6,304 nucleotides of DNA from Gammaproteobacteria bacterium (GTDB taxonomy: Bacteria > Pseudomonadota > Gammaproteobacteria > Pseudomonadales > Pseudohongiellaceae): contig PAWK01000067.1 of NCBI GenBank assembly GCA_002714195.1, forward strand, positions 21,291 through 27,594, written 5' to 3'. Each line of letters opens with the position of its first letter. The stretch's first letter is position 1. The position numbers and the translations under genes are program-made. The notes beneath the pieces are model-generated. The model was not told the origin of the DNA and did not search any database. It saw only the letters and a program-made list of their open reading frames with translations. This document shows, one piece after another, positions 6,280 to 6,304 of this stretch.

Positions 6280-6304
6280 ATATTTTTCAATTAGTTAAGA
6301 AAAA

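Larger units (their letters stand above)
5938..6304. other. Gene-free region rich in inverted repeats
   Basis: I find no convincing coding region here on either strand. The longest start-to-stop frame noticed begins at 6134 (+, 22 codons) and has no Shine-Dalgarno sequence or family likeness. The stretch must hold the promoter and leader of the 522-residue gene to its left, but no well-spaced -35/-10 pair stands out for it. A TATAAT lies on the minus strand at 6282-6277; its -35 would fall at or beyond the window edge. At least five inverted repeats occur in about 300 bp and are listed separately. Confidence 0.7.

Overview
The window is an AT-rich stretch of a bacterial chromosome. Several products carry N-terminal export signals, and the gene set (a DUF1800 protein, an exported alpha/beta hydrolase, an exported VanX-type dipeptidase) suggests a Gram-negative host. 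A marine or environmental gammaproteobacterium is my best guess. That is an inference from gene content and base composition: there is no rRNA or other taxonomic marker here.

Layout, left to right. A DUF1800-family secreted protein lies on the minus strand (1-1514) and is cut by the left edge, so its C-terminus is missing. It is open through all 504 visible codons. Upstream of it on the same strand is an exported alpha/beta-hydrolase with a complete catalytic triad (1740-2732). A divergent intergenic region (2733-2965) then drives a rightward group of three genes: a 60-residue DUF4177-like protein (2966-3148, with a good promoter and ribosome binding site), a small exported protein with four cysteines in the mature part (3221-3598), and an exported D-Ala-D-Ala dipeptidase of the VanX/DdpX/PcgL type (3627-4337). 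The last two are 28 bp apart, with a perfect small hairpin in the gap. Converging on them from the right is a 522-residue uncharacterised protein on the minus strand (4369-5937). Its N-terminal third resembles a small domain I associate with integrated-element proteins, and its remaining two thirds look like a separate, unnamed family.

The last 367 bp (5938-6304) hold no convincing gene but are unusually rich in inverted repeats.

How the genes work together: the three rightward genes could form one transcript, with the exported dipeptidase acting on D-Ala-D-Ala in the periplasm. I see no clear pathway linking them to the hydrolase or the DUF1800 gene. No tRNA, rRNA, CRISPR array, transposase, integrase or complete mobile element was seen. 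The most unusual items are the apparent two-module 522-residue protein and the repeat-dense region just upstream of it.
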